The notes: generated from the letters alone by a model not told the origin. Positions 27,049 through 36,473 are shown, counted from the first letter of the stretch. The stretch: 64,000 nt of DNA from CBDBJR01 sp965206445 (GCA_965206445.1 CBDBJR010000002.1:1054001-1118000); one strand, 5' to 3'. Numbers and translations are program-made.

Positions 27049-27558
27049 ATGCCGAACATTATCAAGCGATATGTGGCGTTGATCGACAGGGTGAATTTCC
27101 TGGTCGGTCGCGCAACGATGTTTTTAATCTTTGCGATGATCGGGGTTTTATTTTATTCTTCCATTTCGAAAACCTTCTTCTTCCCTTCTTTGTGGACCCT
27201 TGAGTTTGCGCAGTTTCTGATGGTGAGCTACTTCCTTTTGGGCGGCGCATACTCCATCCAGCTCAGGGGCCATGTGCGGATGGATTTACTGTATAGCCAG
27301 GGATCGGAGAAAACAAAATATACAGTGGATGCCTGTACGTCGCTGTTTATGATTGCCTATCTTGTCATGCTGCTCTACGGCAGCCTTTCCAGCTTGCAGT
27401 ATGCGATCGAGTACGGCGAGCGCAGCTATTCGTCATGGCGACCGTATATGTGGCCGGTGAAATCGGTTATGTGTACGGGCATCGTTTTAATGCTGCTACA
27501 AGTGATCGCACAGTTCTTTAAGGACCTGGCGGCGACTATGGGGAGATCGTTGTCATGA
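27049..27558 (+). CDS. dctQ: TRAP transporter small permease (DctQ-type)
   Basis: This is a 169-residue inner-membrane protein with four hydrophobic segments (for instance FLIFAMIGVLFYS and AQFLMVSYFLLGGAYSIQ). The GGAYSIQLRGHVRMDLLY segment is the DctQ signature. It is needed with the large permease for sodium-driven import of a dicarboxylate, keto acid or similar. Its stop overlaps the start of the large permease. Confidence 0.9.
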   Translation: MPNIIKRYVALIDRVNFLVGRATMFLIFAMIGVLFYSSISKTFFFPSLWTLEFAQFLMVSYFLLGGAYSIQLRGHVRMDLLYSQGSEKTKYTVDACTSLFMIAYLVMLLYGSLSSLQYAIEYGERSYSSWRPYMWPVKSVMCTGIVLMLLQVIAQFFKDLAATMGRSLS

Positions 27559-28877
27559 GCTATGAGGCGATCGCCCTTGCCATGTTTCTCGGCATGATGG
27601 GCATGCTGTTGACCGGGCAGCGCGTGTTTGCTGCGATTGGCTTTGTCGCAGGCATTGCCGCACTGTTTTTATGGGGTGGCGGCGGCTCGGAGTTGCCGTT
27701 TAGTGCGGCCATGAAGTTGATGAAATGGTATCCGTTGATGACCTTGCCGCTGTTCATCTACATGGGATACATCATGTCGGAATCGCGCATCGCCGACGAT
27801 TTATACCAAATGTTTCATGTCTGGATGGGCCCCATTCACGGCGGGCTGGCAATCGGGACGATTGCGTTAATGGTCGTCATATCCGCGATGAACGGCCTTT
27901 CGGTTGCCGGCATGGCAATTGGCGCGACGATTGCACTGCCGGAATTGCTGCGCCGCGGCTATAACAAGGTGATGGTGACGGGCGTGATTCAAGCGGGCAG
28001 TTCGCTCGGCATCCTCGTGCCGCCAAGCGTCGTGCTGGTTCTCTATGGCATGATCGCGCGCCAGCCGGTTGGCCAACTTTGGCTTGCGGGCGTTTTCCCC
28101 GGCTTGATGATGGCCGGTTTATTCATCGCCTACATTGCGATTCGCTGCCGACTGCAACCCGGGTTGGGGCCGCCGTTGTCAAAACAAGACCGCGATGTGT
28201 CATGGAGCAAAAAACTGTCATTGTTAAGAGCGGGCATTCTTCCGCTGTGTATTTTTGCCTCCATGACCGGGTTGTTTCTTACCGGCGTAACCAGCCTGGT
28301 GGAAAGCTCGGCGGTGGGCGCGACGGTCGCCACATTCGCTGCGCTGATAAAAGGCCGGCTGACGATAAAAGTCATGGAAGTAACATTGCGCAAGACGCTG
28401 GAAGTCACCTGCATGTTTATGTGGATTATCATGGCCGCACTTTGTTTCGGTGCGGTATTCGACGGGCTTGGTGCAGTCAAAGCGATTGAATCGGTTTTTA
28501 TTCATTCACTGCATCTGAGTCCGTGGGAAGTTCTCATTATGATGCAGCTCTCGTACCTTGTAATGGGCATGTTTTTGGATGATACGGCGATGCTCATTAT
28601 TGTCGCGCCGCTTTATGTGCCGCTGGTCGGCGCCCTGGGCTTTGATTTAATCTGGTATGGCGTCCTGTATACCATCACGTGCCAGATTGCCTACATGACC
28701 CCGCCTTTCGGGTACAATCTGTTTTTGATGCGCGCTATGGCACCGCCGGAAATTTCACTGGGCGATATTTATAAATCGATTATTCCATTCGTGCTGGTGA
28801 TGGTTCTCGCGCTTGGGGTCACGATGATTTTCCCGGAGGTGGCGCTGTGGCTGCCGCGCTGGCACTATGCACAATAA
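27555..28877 (+). CDS. dctM: TRAP transporter large permease (DctM-type)
   Basis: This is a 440-residue inner-membrane protein with about twelve hydrophobic segments. MFLGMMGMLLTGQRVFAAIGFV opens it, and SSLGILVPPSVVLVLYG and LGMFLDDTAMLIIVAPL-type segments (here MGMFLDDTAMLIIVAP) are DctM hallmarks. ITCQIAYMTPPFGYNLFLMRA closes the transport core. The ATG overlaps dctQ by four bases. Such a separate Q+M system needs the DctP protein encoded next. Confidence 0.92.
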   Translation: MSYEAIALAMFLGMMGMLLTGQRVFAAIGFVAGIAALFLWGGGGSELPFSAAMKLMKWYPLMTLPLFIYMGYIMSESRIADDLYQMFHVWMGPIHGGLAIGTIALMVVISAMNGLSVAGMAIGATIALPELLRRGYNKVMVTGVIQAGSSLGILVPPSVVLVLYGMIARQPVGQLWLAGVFPGLMMAGLFIAYIAIRCRLQPGLGPPLSKQDRDVSWSKKLSLLRAGILPLCIFASMTGLFLTGVTSLVESSAVGATVATFAALIKGRLTIKVMEVTLRKTLEVTCMFMWIIMAALCFGAVFDGLGAVKAIESVFIHSLHLSPWEVLIMMQLSYLVMGMFLDDTAMLIIVAPLYVPLVGALGFDLIWYGVLYTITCQIAYMTPPFGYNLFLMRAMAPPEISLGDIYKSIIPFVLVMVLALGVTMIFPEVALWLPRWHYAQ

Positions 28878-28999
28878 ATTCGAGCGCGGCCGAATTGAAA
28901 CCGTTTTTTTGAACGCGATACTGTCGCAGGATTTCCAGGCAATACGCACGCAGTTAACCTGCAAATTTAATTTTCACATAACCAAGAGGTAAAAATATT

Positions 29000-30055
29000 A
29001 TGGCTATCAGTACCAATCGACGTAAATTCCTTAAAACGGCTGGCACCGCAACCGTCGCCGGCGCGGCCACGCTGGCCGCCCCGGCAATACATGCTGCTGA
29101 GCCAATCAAATGGCGTTTCCAGACGTATGCCGGTTCCGCATTGGGGCAGTTTGTCAGCAAGCCCATCATCGATGCAATCAATGTGGCCGCAAAAGGCGAG
29201 CTGGAGATCGAGCTTTTTTATGCCGACCAGCTGGTACCGACAGGCGAATTATTCCGTTCTCTGCAGAAGGGCACCATCGATGCCGTGCATTCGGATGATG
29301 ATTCGATGGCGGCACCGGTGGAGGTCGCGGTGTTCGGCGGGTATTTTCCGCTGGCGACACGGCACGCGCTCGATGTTCCCGTGCTATTTCACCAATACGG
29401 CCTTGCCGATATTTGGTCGCAAGCCTACAAAAAGGCCGGTGGCGTCGTATGGTTATCTGCCGCCGGGCAAGACCCTTGCAATTTCAACACCAGGAAAGAG
29501 ATCCGAAACCTGGATGATCTGAAAGGTCTGCGGCTGTATACCTTCCCCACGGCCGGTCGCTTCCTGTCGCAATTCGGTGTGGTACCGGTGCAGATTCCCT
29601 ACGAGGATGCCGAAGTTGCAGTGCAGACAGGCGAGCTGGACGGCATGGCATGGTCGGGGATCACCGAGGATTACACCGTTGGCTGGGCGGACGTGACCGA
29701 CTACTTCCTGACCAACAATATCTCCGGGGCGTGGATCGGCTCGTTCTATGTCAATGAGAAGCGGTGGAGTGATTTGCCCGCACACTTGAAGCAGATTGTG
29801 ATGTCGTGCATCGAGAGCGGTCACTTCTTCCGCAATCAGTGGTATTTCGGCGGTGAAGCGAAGCTGCGCGCCGAGGGAACGAAACTAAAAGTGCGCTCCA
29901 TTCCGGCTGATCAATGGCGGGAAGTGGAAGTCGCGGCCGCAAAATTCTGGGATGAGATTGCCGAAACCGGTGAAGTTGCGCAGCGCGTTGTGCAGATATT
30001 CAAAGACTACGACGTGATTCGCCAAAAAGCCGGCGGTATTTACACCTGCGGTTAA
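29000..30055 (+). CDS. dctP: TRAP transporter substrate-binding protein (DctP-type)
   Basis: This is a 351-residue periplasmic protein. The Tat-type signal NRRKFLKTAGTATVAGAAT ends at IHAAEPIKW. WRFQTYAGSALGQFVSKPI and DLKGLRLYTFPTAGRFLSQFG follow DctP family order, and the ligand arginine is likely in the latter. AQAGELDG-type AVQTGELDGMAWSGI is also typical. GAGG lies before the ATG. The 120-base gap from dctM allows separate expression. The substrate is probably a carboxylate, not determined. Confidence 0.9.
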   Translation: MAISTNRRKFLKTAGTATVAGAATLAAPAIHAAEPIKWRFQTYAGSALGQFVSKPIIDAINVAAKGELEIELFYADQLVPTGELFRSLQKGTIDAVHSDDDSMAAPVEVAVFGGYFPLATRHALDVPVLFHQYGLADIWSQAYKKAGGVVWLSAAGQDPCNFNTRKEIRNLDDLKGLRLYTFPTAGRFLSQFGVVPVQIPYEDAEVAVQTGELDGMAWSGITEDYTVGWADVTDYFLTNNISGAWIGSFYVNEKRWSDLPAHLKQIVMSCIESGHFFRNQWYFGGEAKLRAEGTKLKVRSIPADQWREVEVAAAKFWDEIAETGEVAQRVVQIFKDYDVIRQKAGGIYTCG

Positions 30056-30072
30056 CTGCGGCAATGAAGATA

Positions 30073-30099
30073 AAGGGCGGTCTTATGGCCGCCCTTTTT
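30073..30099 (+). terminator. Rho-independent terminator after dctP
   Basis: AAGGGCGG and CCGCCCTT pair around a short loop and are followed by a T-run, 17 bases after the dctP stop. This ends the TRAP operon. Confidence 0.85.
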
Positions 30100-30439
30100 A
30101 CCTGTGCAGCGTGGAAAAACGGCCAAAGGAAGCGCAGAAATAGTTGGTTTAACCCCGGCTCTTCGGAGAAGAGGAGGACGATTACCACGGCATGGAGCAT
30201 GGCCGGGATGAAGTTGCAGCAAGGCAGCCCCCTAAGGGAGCCCGAGGCCGGATCGCCGCCTGACAACAGATTCGGGGGCGGAGCGTTCACCCCATCTGCC
30301 CGGACTGTTCATCTTCATTTTTAACTATACTTCCATAGATATATTTCTATACTATAAACAGGTGCCCAATGGCTGAAAATAGAGTATTGTCTTTACTCAT
30401 CCTGTCCATAATTCTGTTTTTGAACACAAGGCTAATTCA
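30100..30439 (+). other. Intergenic leader between TRAP and phosphonate operons
   Basis: The part 30100-30300 is GC-rich with several possible stems (CTCTTC-GG-AGAAGAG near 30158-30174; GGCAGCCCCCTAAGGGAGCCC near 30223). No protein frame looks real. From 30310 the sequence becomes AT-rich and probably holds the phnX promoter. The structured part matches no RNA family I can name. Confidence 0.4.
30325..30353 (+). promoter_or_regulatory. Candidate LysR-type operator/promoter for phnX
   Basis: CTATACTTCCATAG (30325-30338) is an interrupted palindrome of the T-N11-A kind, and CTATAC recurs at 30347-30352, where TATACT could be a -10 box. The LysR gene at the end of the same cluster is the natural regulator. 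The link is inference. Confidence 0.3.
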
Positions 30440-31285
30440 ATGATACATTCTGACTATGTTTATAACCGCGGCTATCGCGGAAAAATCAAAGGGGCTGTTT
30501 TAGACTGGAGCGGCACCGTCGCCGATGCGTATGTGATTGCGCCGGCGGTTGTTTTTATGGAGGTGTTTCGGCAGCACGGGGTAGACGTTTCCATGGCAGA
30601 AGCGCGCGAGCCGATGGGCCTGCGCAAGGATTTACACATCAAGGCAATGACCGAAATGCCGTCGGTGCGCGAACGCTGGAAATCGGTGCACGGATCATAT
30701 CCCGAGCAGGCCGAGGTTGACCGCATGTTCGCCGACTTCGTGCCGATGCAGTTGGCGTGTTTGCCGGAATACACCGACCTTTTGCCGGGGATAGCGCAAG
30801 TCACCCAGAAAATGCAAGGCAGCGGCGTCAAAATCGGCGTATCCACCGGTTTTATCCGTTCCATGGTTGATGTGCTGCACGCGGCGGCAAAAGAACAGGG
30901 CTTCCATCCCGATGCCACGGTCGCCGGTGATGAAGTGGAAAACGGCGCCCGCCCAAAACCGTTTATGTTATATCGCAATCTGGATTTGATGGATGTGCAT
31001 CCGATCCAGGCGGTGGTCAAAGTGGACGACACGGTTTCCGGAGTGGGCGAAGGATTAGAGGGGGGCTGCTGGACAGTGGGGGTCGCTCGGTACAGCAATT
31101 ACATGGACATCAGCACCATGGCCGAGGCTGACGCCATGCCCGAGACGGAAATCACACGGCGATTGAATCACACCCGCGAGCTCCTGCGTCGGTGCGGGGC
31201 GCACTATGTATTGGATAGCATTGTAGATTTGCCGGAGGTCATTGAGGACATCAATCGACGCCTGGCACGCGGTGAGAAGCCGTAA
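30440..31285 (+). CDS. phnX: Phosphonoacetaldehyde hydrolase
   Basis: This is a 281-residue HAD-superfamily enzyme that breaks the C-P bond of phosphonoacetaldehyde, giving acetaldehyde and phosphate. The nucleophile is D22 in AVLDWSGT. The Schiff-base lysine is K63 in MGLRKDLHIKAM, 41 residues later as in characterised PhnX. The VKVDDTVSGVGEGLEGGCW segment binds Mg. The ATG at 30440 follows an AT-rich leader. It works directly after PhnW, encoded next. Confidence 0.93.
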   Translation: MIHSDYVYNRGYRGKIKGAVLDWSGTVADAYVIAPAVVFMEVFRQHGVDVSMAEAREPMGLRKDLHIKAMTEMPSVRERWKSVHGSYPEQAEVDRMFADFVPMQLACLPEYTDLLPGIAQVTQKMQGSGVKIGVSTGFIRSMVDVLHAAAKEQGFHPDATVAGDEVENGARPKPFMLYRNLDLMDVHPIQAVVKVDDTVSGVGEGLEGGCWTVGVARYSNYMDISTMAEADAMPETEITRRLNHTRELLRRCGAHYVLDSIVDLPEVIEDINRRLARGEKP

Positions 31286-31398
31286 ATCGTGCCGCCTGTG
31301 ACTGGCAGCGGCGCGGGCAAAAAATCAAATCCGGTTGGCGTATCAATGCTAAACCGATTTATACGGGTAAGGCCATCAAAATCCCATCCAATCCGTAT

Positions 31399-32481
31399 TT
31401 GTTGTTGACGCCGGGGCCGTTGTCTACCAGCGACGGCGTGCGAGCGGAAATGCTGCGTGATTGGTGCACCTGGGATGATGACTACAACATCGGCGTGGTG
31501 CAAAAAATCCGCCGGCGTCTGGTCGAACTGGCGGGCAAAGGAGACTATACCGCTGTATTGATGCAAGGCAGCGGCACCTTTGCGATGGAGTCGGTTATCG
31601 GCTCCTCGATTCCACGCGATGGAAAATTATTGTCGATTGTAAACGGAGCCTACGGACGGCGCATTGTCACGATTGCCGAGATGCTGGGTATTGCGGTTAC
31701 GGTGATGGACGGCGGCGAGCGCTGGTATCCGAGCGGCGAAGAAGTTGCCGCCGTCCTTCGTGATGATAAAGCCATCAGCCATATTGCGGTCGTCCACGTG
31801 GAGACCACCACCGGCATGCTCAATCCGGTGTCCGACATTTGCGCCGCCGCCAAAGACGCAAATAAAGTTGCGATTGTCGATGCGATGAGTAGTTTTGGCG
31901 GCATCCCGATGGAGCTCGCCGCAATCGGGGCGGATTTTATGGTCAGTAGTGCAAACAAATGTTTGCAAGGAGTGCCGGGTTTTGGTTTTATCATTGCCGA
32001 GCGTGGCGCACTGTCGGCGACCAAAGGACTGGCGCGCTCCCACAGTCTGGACCTGTATGACCAATGGAAGACCATGGAGGAGCAAAATGGCAAGTGGCGT
32101 TTTACCTCTCCGACCCACACGGTGCGCGCTTTCCTGCGCGCACTGGATGAGCTGCAAGCCGAGGGCGGTGTTGACGCGCGCTATGCACGTTATGCGCAAA
32201 ACCACGACATTTTGGTGAGCGGTATGCGCGACCTGGGCTTCGCCACGCTGCTGCCTGACGCACATCAATCGCCGGTCATTACCGCTTTCCTCAATCCCGA
32301 TTCCCCGGACTTTGAGTTTGTTCGGTTTTACGCCGCGTTGAAAAAAGCGAGGTTTGTTATTTACCCCGGCAAAGTGACCGATGCCGAGACGTTTCGCATC
32401 GGTAATATCGGCGACGTTCATCCCGCCGACATGCACCGCTTGCTGGATGCCGTTGCCGCCGCCAGATATTGGGACAATTAA
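31399..32481 (+). CDS. phnW: 2-aminoethylphosphonate--pyruvate transaminase
   Basis: This PLP enzyme converts 2-aminoethylphosphonate and pyruvate to phosphonoacetaldehyde and alanine. LLTPGPLSTSDGVR, LMQGSGTFAMES, the Asp/Ser of IVDAMSSFGG and the PLP lysine of SSANKCLQGVPGFG are all present. The start is problematic. The family normally begins a few residues before NPYLLLTPGP, but the only usual start codon in frame is the TTG at 31399, inside that motif. The frame is open further upstream and reads IKIPSNPY there, so a rare ATC or ATT start, or a small sequence error, is possible. Confidence 0.92.
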   Translation: MLLTPGPLSTSDGVRAEMLRDWCTWDDDYNIGVVQKIRRRLVELAGKGDYTAVLMQGSGTFAMESVIGSSIPRDGKLLSIVNGAYGRRIVTIAEMLGIAVTVMDGGERWYPSGEEVAAVLRDDKAISHIAVVHVETTTGMLNPVSDICAAAKDANKVAIVDAMSSFGGIPMELAAIGADFMVSSANKCLQGVPGFGFIIAERGALSATKGLARSHSLDLYDQWKTMEEQNGKWRFTSPTHTVRAFLRALDELQAEGGVDARYARYAQNHDILVSGMRDLGFATLLPDAHQSPVITAFLNPDSPDFEFVRFYAALKKARFVIYPGKVTDAETFRIGNIGDVHPADMHRLLDAVAAARYWDN

Positions 32482-32499
32482 CTCGCCGCCGATAAGGGG

Positions 32500-33633
32500 A
32501 TGAGCAAACACAACATCGACCCGGTAGACATTCAGCTCGGCGATGCGTTGCTGACGGTCACGTGGGCGGATGGGGTGCGTAAATCGTTTCACTCGATTTG
32601 GCTGCGTGACAACTGTCGATGCGCGCAATGCCGCCACCCCAACGGGCAAAAACTAACCAACATCAGTGCGTTTTCCGCCGATATCAGAGTTGTTTCGGCA
32701 GTGCGCGAAAATGGCGGGCTGCAACTTCAATTTTCCGCCGACAGGCACAGGGCGCAATTTGATTTTGCGTGGCTGCGAAATTCCCCCGCAGAAAACGCCC
32801 TGCCGCAGCCGGTTTTGTGGGACACCGAATCGCTTGCCGTCGCCGATGTTGCCCGCGACTACGCCGTCGTCAACGCCGGCGGTAGCGCGCTTGGCGACTG
32901 GCTGGAGTCCATCGTGCGCTATGGATTCGCCGTTTTGCGCGGCGTGCCGACCGAACCGGAAATGGTTTGCCGCATTGTGGACTGGTTTGGCTATGTGCGC
33001 GAGACCAACTATGGGCGGTCGTTTGAAGTGAAAGCGATTGCCGAGCCGAACAATCTCGCTTACACCAACATGGCGCTTTTCGTACACACCGACAACCCAT
33101 ACCGCGACCCGCCGCCCGGATTACAGCTATTGCACTGCTTGCAAAATTCCATTGTCGGCGGCGACAACGTTGTGGTTGACGGCTTTATGGCGGCGAAGAT
33201 TTTAGCCGAAGAAAACGCGGCGCATCATCACGAACTCTGCCGCCACGCCGTGCCGTTTCATTTTTGCGACAGCGGGGTCGATCTGCGCAGCCGCCTGCCG
33301 GTTTTGGATCTTGCCCCCAATGGCGCCCCCAATGGAGCGGTCCACGCCGTCAATTTCAACCACCGCGCCATTGCGGCGCTGGACATGCCGCTGGCTGAAC
33401 AACCAAAATACTACTCCGCCTACCGCCATTTTTCCGCGATTCTGCAGCGCCCCAGACTCAACCTGCGGTTTAAGATGGCAAACGGCGACCTGTTTATCGT
33501 CGATAACCGTCGCGTGCTGCACGGGCGCACCGAATTTGAGAGCGGTGGCGGTCGCCATTTGCAAGGTTGCTATGCCGACCGCGATGCGCTACTGTCCACT
33601 TGGAGAATGGTCCGCGACGAGGGCAGGCAATGA
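32500..33633 (+). CDS. tmpA: 2-(trimethylamino)ethylphosphonate dioxygenase (gamma-butyrobetaine-hydroxylase family)
   Basis: This is a 377-residue Fe(II)/2-oxoglutarate dioxygenase. An N-terminal zinc domain (WLRDNCRCAQCRHPNGQ) is followed by the double-stranded beta-helix core. Iron ligands are H196-T-D198 (FVHTDNPYRD) and H341 (RVLHGRTEF). Proteins of this build hydroxylate gamma-butyrobetaine or, when next to an HD oxygenase in phosphonate loci, 2-(trimethylamino)ethylphosphonate at C1. The latter role is strongly favoured here by phnX and phnW upstream, the tmpB-like gene overlapping its stop, and the phosphonate transporter downstream. Plain gamma-butyrobetaine dioxygenase is the alternative. 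Confidence 0.8.
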   Translation: MSKHNIDPVDIQLGDALLTVTWADGVRKSFHSIWLRDNCRCAQCRHPNGQKLTNISAFSADIRVVSAVRENGGLQLQFSADRHRAQFDFAWLRNSPAENALPQPVLWDTESLAVADVARDYAVVNAGGSALGDWLESIVRYGFAVLRGVPTEPEMVCRIVDWFGYVRETNYGRSFEVKAIAEPNNLAYTNMALFVHTDNPYRDPPPGLQLLHCLQNSIVGGDNVVVDGFMAAKILAEENAAHHHELCRHAVPFHFCDSGVDLRSRLPVLDLAPNGAPNGAVHAVNFNHRAIAALDMPLAEQPKYYSAYRHFSAILQRPRLNLRFKMANGDLFIVDNRRVLHGRTEFESGGGRHLQGCYADRDALLSTWRMVRDEGRQ

Positions 33634-34193
33634 GACCGACACACGATACCGCTTTGGAGTACATCCATGCGCTATTTGATGCGCGGGGCGCGGACGCCTA
33701 TTTTGGCGAAGACGTAACCATAGCCGAGCACATGCTGCAAACCGCCCACTTCGCCGAACAGGGCGGCGCCGAGGAAACGCTGGTTGTCGCCGCGCTGCTG
33801 CACGATGTCGGGCACCTCAACAGCGAGTTTGGCGATGACTATATTGAGCAGGGCGTGGATAACCGGCACGAGAATGCGGGCAGCATCGCGCTGTCGCCGT
33901 TCTTTCCGCAGGCGGTTACCGAGCCGATTCGCCTGCATGTCGCTGCTAAAAAATACTTGTGCGCGACGGCCCCGGTGTATTATAAAAACCTGTCCGACGC
34001 ATCCAAACGCACGCTGGAACTGCAGGGCGGCGTGATGAACGAGGCGCAGCAGCGCGAGTTTGAAAGCAATGCGTATTCCGAGGCGGCGGTAAAACTGCGT
34101 TATTGGGACGATGCCGGCAAAATCCCGGGGCTGCGAGCAGCAGAGTTAGAGCATTACCACGCAATGATCGAGCGAGTGCAAACAACACGATGA
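33630..34193 (+). CDS. tmpB: HD-domain mixed-valent diiron oxygenase (TmpB/PhnZ-like)
   Basis: This is a 187-residue enzyme that cleaves the C-P bond of a 1-hydroxy-phosphonate with oxygen. With a trimethylammonium substrate the products are glycine betaine and phosphate. It keeps the PhnZ layout almost residue for residue: Y24 and E27 in YFGEDVTIAEH, H34, H58-D59 in LLHDVGH, H80, H103 and D160 as metal ligands. The ATG at 33630 overlaps the tmpA stop (ATGA), so the two are coupled. PhnZ acts on 2-amino-1-hydroxyethylphosphonate, but its PhyH-type partner PhnY is absent here and the GBBH-type partner favours TmpB. Confidence 0.82.
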   Translation: MRPTHDTALEYIHALFDARGADAYFGEDVTIAEHMLQTAHFAEQGGAEETLVVAALLHDVGHLNSEFGDDYIEQGVDNRHENAGSIALSPFFPQAVTEPIRLHVAAKKYLCATAPVYYKNLSDASKRTLELQGGVMNEAQQREFESNAYSEAAVKLRYWDDAGKIPGLRAAELEHYHAMIERVQTTR

Positions 34194-34344
34194 ATGCCGC
34201 CTGTTTCCGGAAATTCGACTATACATTCGTCATGATTGCCATTGGCATGATCACTGCAATCTGGGTCACCCGGAACAGGGCGGCGCCGATTACAGACCGT
34301 TTTACACTTTTTTTTTTTCAACACACTACTATGAGGACAAAGCC

Positions 34345-35382
34345 ATGAGAAATTTCTTCACTTCAATTCGCCGAGCAGGATTTGCCTGCGCGTTGCTGGT
34401 CTCCGCCCTGGCGGTCGCCCCGCTGGCATTAGCGGAAGAGCTGCTGGTGTATACGGCAATAGAGGCCGATACGTTGGAGGAGTACAAAAACACCTTCAAC
34501 CAGGCGCACCCTGATATTGATATCACTTTTGTGCGCGATTCCACCGGCATTATTACCGCCAGACTGCTTGCGGAAAAAGACAATCCGCACGCCGATGTTG
34601 TCTGGGGACTGGCGGCGACCAGTTTGCTGGTGCTGGGAAACGAAGGCATGCTGCATCCTTACGCCCCCCAGGGCGTGGATAAGCTGGATGCCAAGTTTGT
34701 TGACAAAAGCGATCCGCCGGTGTGGACCGGTATGGATGCGTGGGTGGCATCCATCTGTTACAACACCATCGAGGCGAAAAAGCACAATCTGCCCAAACCG
34801 ACTTCGTGGAAGGATTTGCTTCAGCCCGTATATAAAGGGCATTTGATTATGCCCAATCCGGCGTCTTCCGGCACGGGGTTTCTCGATGTATCGAGCTGGC
34901 TGCAACTGTTCGGTGAAAGCGGCGGCTGGGAATATATGGACGGCTTGCACGCAAACATCGCCCGCTACACGCACTCCGGTTCCAAGCCATGCAAACTGGC
35001 GGCATCCGGTGAAATTCCGATCGGCATCTCGTTTGCGTATCGTGCGGCGAAATCCAAAAATGCAGGGGCGCCGCTGGACATCGTCATTCCGTCCGAAGGC
35101 ATTGGCTGGGACCTGGAAGCCAGCGCAATCATCAAGGGCACCGGAAAACTGGCGGCCGCAAAAAAACTGGTTGACTGGTCCATTTCCGAAGAAGCCAACC
35201 GCATGTATAACAAGTATTATGCGGTGGTCGGGTATCCCGGGGTTGCGGCAGAGGTCAAAAACTATCCGCCCAACGTCGCCGCGAAAATGATCGAAAATGA
35301 TTTTGCCTGGGCCGCCAACAACAGGAAAAAAATCCTGGCGGAATGGAGCAAACGGTATGATGGTAAGTCGGATCCCAAGTGA
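34345..35382 (+). CDS. 2-aminoethylphosphonate-type ABC transporter substrate-binding protein
   Basis: This is a 345-residue periplasmic protein of the iron/AEP-binding class (AepX/PhnS2-like). The Sec signal peptide ends near ALALAEE (residue 30). ELLVYTAIEADTLEEYK is the family opening. YTHSGSKPCKLAASGEIPIGIS lines the ligand cleft. It is preceded by a run of 11 T at about 34308-34318. It is the first of three overlapping or close transporter genes directly after the phosphonate-degrading enzymes, which supports 2-aminoethylphosphonate or its trimethyl form as ligand. Confidence 0.85.
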   Translation: MRNFFTSIRRAGFACALLVSALAVAPLALAEELLVYTAIEADTLEEYKNTFNQAHPDIDITFVRDSTGIITARLLAEKDNPHADVVWGLAATSLLVLGNEGMLHPYAPQGVDKLDAKFVDKSDPPVWTGMDAWVASICYNTIEAKKHNLPKPTSWKDLLQPVYKGHLIMPNPASSGTGFLDVSSWLQLFGESGGWEYMDGLHANIARYTHSGSKPCKLAASGEIPIGISFAYRAAKSKNAGAPLDIVIPSEGIGWDLEASAIIKGTGKLAAAKKLVDWSISEEANRMYNKYYAVVGYPGVAAEVKNYPPNVAAKMIENDFAWAANNRKKILAEWSKRYDGKSDPK

Positions 35383-36473
35383 CTGCATCGCCCTCGTCAT
35401 TGGACAGTGAAGATAGTTTCCTGATCCTTGACAGCCTGGTTAAAAAATTCGGTCCGGAGATTGCCGCGTTAAGCGGCGTCTCCTTATCGATTCGCCGGGG
35501 TGAGTTTGTTTGTTTTTTAGGCCCATCGGGATGCGGTAAGACGACATTGCTGCGTCTTATCGCGGGCCTGGATTATCAGACCTCGGGGCGCATCTGGCAG
35601 GGTGGGCGCGATATTTCCTGGCTGCCGCCGCAGCATCGTGACTTTGGAATTGTTTTTCAATCCTATGCGTTGTTTCCCAATCTGACCGTAGCGGACAACA
35701 TCAGCTACGGACTGGTTAACCAAAAAGCGAAAAAAGAAACGATTGCCGGGCGGGTTGACGAACTGCTGCAACTCGTTAATTTGTCTGCGCACCGGCATAA
35801 ATATCCCTGGCAATTATCCGGTGGCGAACAACAGCGGGTTGCCCTGGTTCGGGCGCTTGCGATTTCACCGTCATTACTGCTGCTGGACGAGCCGTTATCG
35901 GCGCTGGATACGCAGGTGCGCGCCTATCTGCGCACCGAAATCCGGGCGCTGCAAAAACACCTGGGGGTCACGACCATCATGGTCACGCACGACCAGGAGG
36001 AGGCGATGACCATGGCCGACCGCGTGGTGGTGATTGACCGTGGCAGCATAAAACAAATCGGCACACCGGAAGAAATTTATCGAAATCCCGCTGATGTTTT
36101 TGTTGCCGGTTTTATCGGGGTCATCAACCTGCTGCCTTGTCGCGTGGTTGAGGACGGGGCAGTCGAAATTTGCGGCATCAAATTGCATTGTCCGGGTGCC
36201 TCGGGGGCAGGCAAGGAAGCACAAATCGCCATCCGGCCGGAGGACATAATCGTGCACGCCAAAGCGCCCGCCAACAACGGCCTTGCCGTTTGCGTGGAAA
36301 AAATCGAGTTTCTCGGCGCATTTTCCCGAGTGCATCTGGCGCACCGGGACGGGCCGGTTTTTATTGCCGATTGCGCACGGAGTATGATGCACGATTTTCC
36401 CGCCGCCCAAGGGCAAACCGTGCACATAAGCATTCTGCCCGAGCACCTTCGTTTATACCCTGCCGCATCATAA
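35379..36473 (+). CDS. 2-aminoethylphosphonate-type ABC transporter ATP-binding protein
   Basis: This is a 364-residue ATPase. The GTG at 35379 overlaps the binding-protein stop (GTGA). It has Walker A (GPSGCGKTT), Q-loop (VFQSYALFPNL), signature (LSGGEQQRVALVRAL), Walker B (LLLLDEPLSALD), H-loop (MVTHDQEEA) and a C-terminal TOBE-like region (AIRPEDIIVHA). It powers the two-domain permease encoded next. Confidence 0.9.
   Translation: MTASPSSLDSEDSFLILDSLVKKFGPEIAALSGVSLSIRRGEFVCFLGPSGCGKTTLLRLIAGLDYQTSGRIWQGGRDISWLPPQHRDFGIVFQSYALFPNLTVADNISYGLVNQKAKKETIAGRVDELLQLVNLSAHRHKYPWQLSGGEQQRVALVRALAISPSLLLLDEPLSALDTQVRAYLRTEIRALQKHLGVTTIMVTHDQEEAMTMADRVVVIDRGSIKQIGTPEEIYRNPADVFVAGFIGVINLLPCRVVEDGAVEICGIKLHCPGASGAGKEAQIAIRPEDIIVHAKAPANNGLAVCVEKIEFLGAFSRVHLAHRDGPVFIADCARSMMHDFPAAQGQTVHISILPEHLRLYPAAS

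Noticed and set aside
26657..27082. 141-codon frame between livF and dctQ
   Set aside because: No motif, overlaps the dctQ start, composition random.
31627..32649. 340-codon minus-strand frame opposite phnW
   Set aside because: Shadow of phnW; no recognisable domain.
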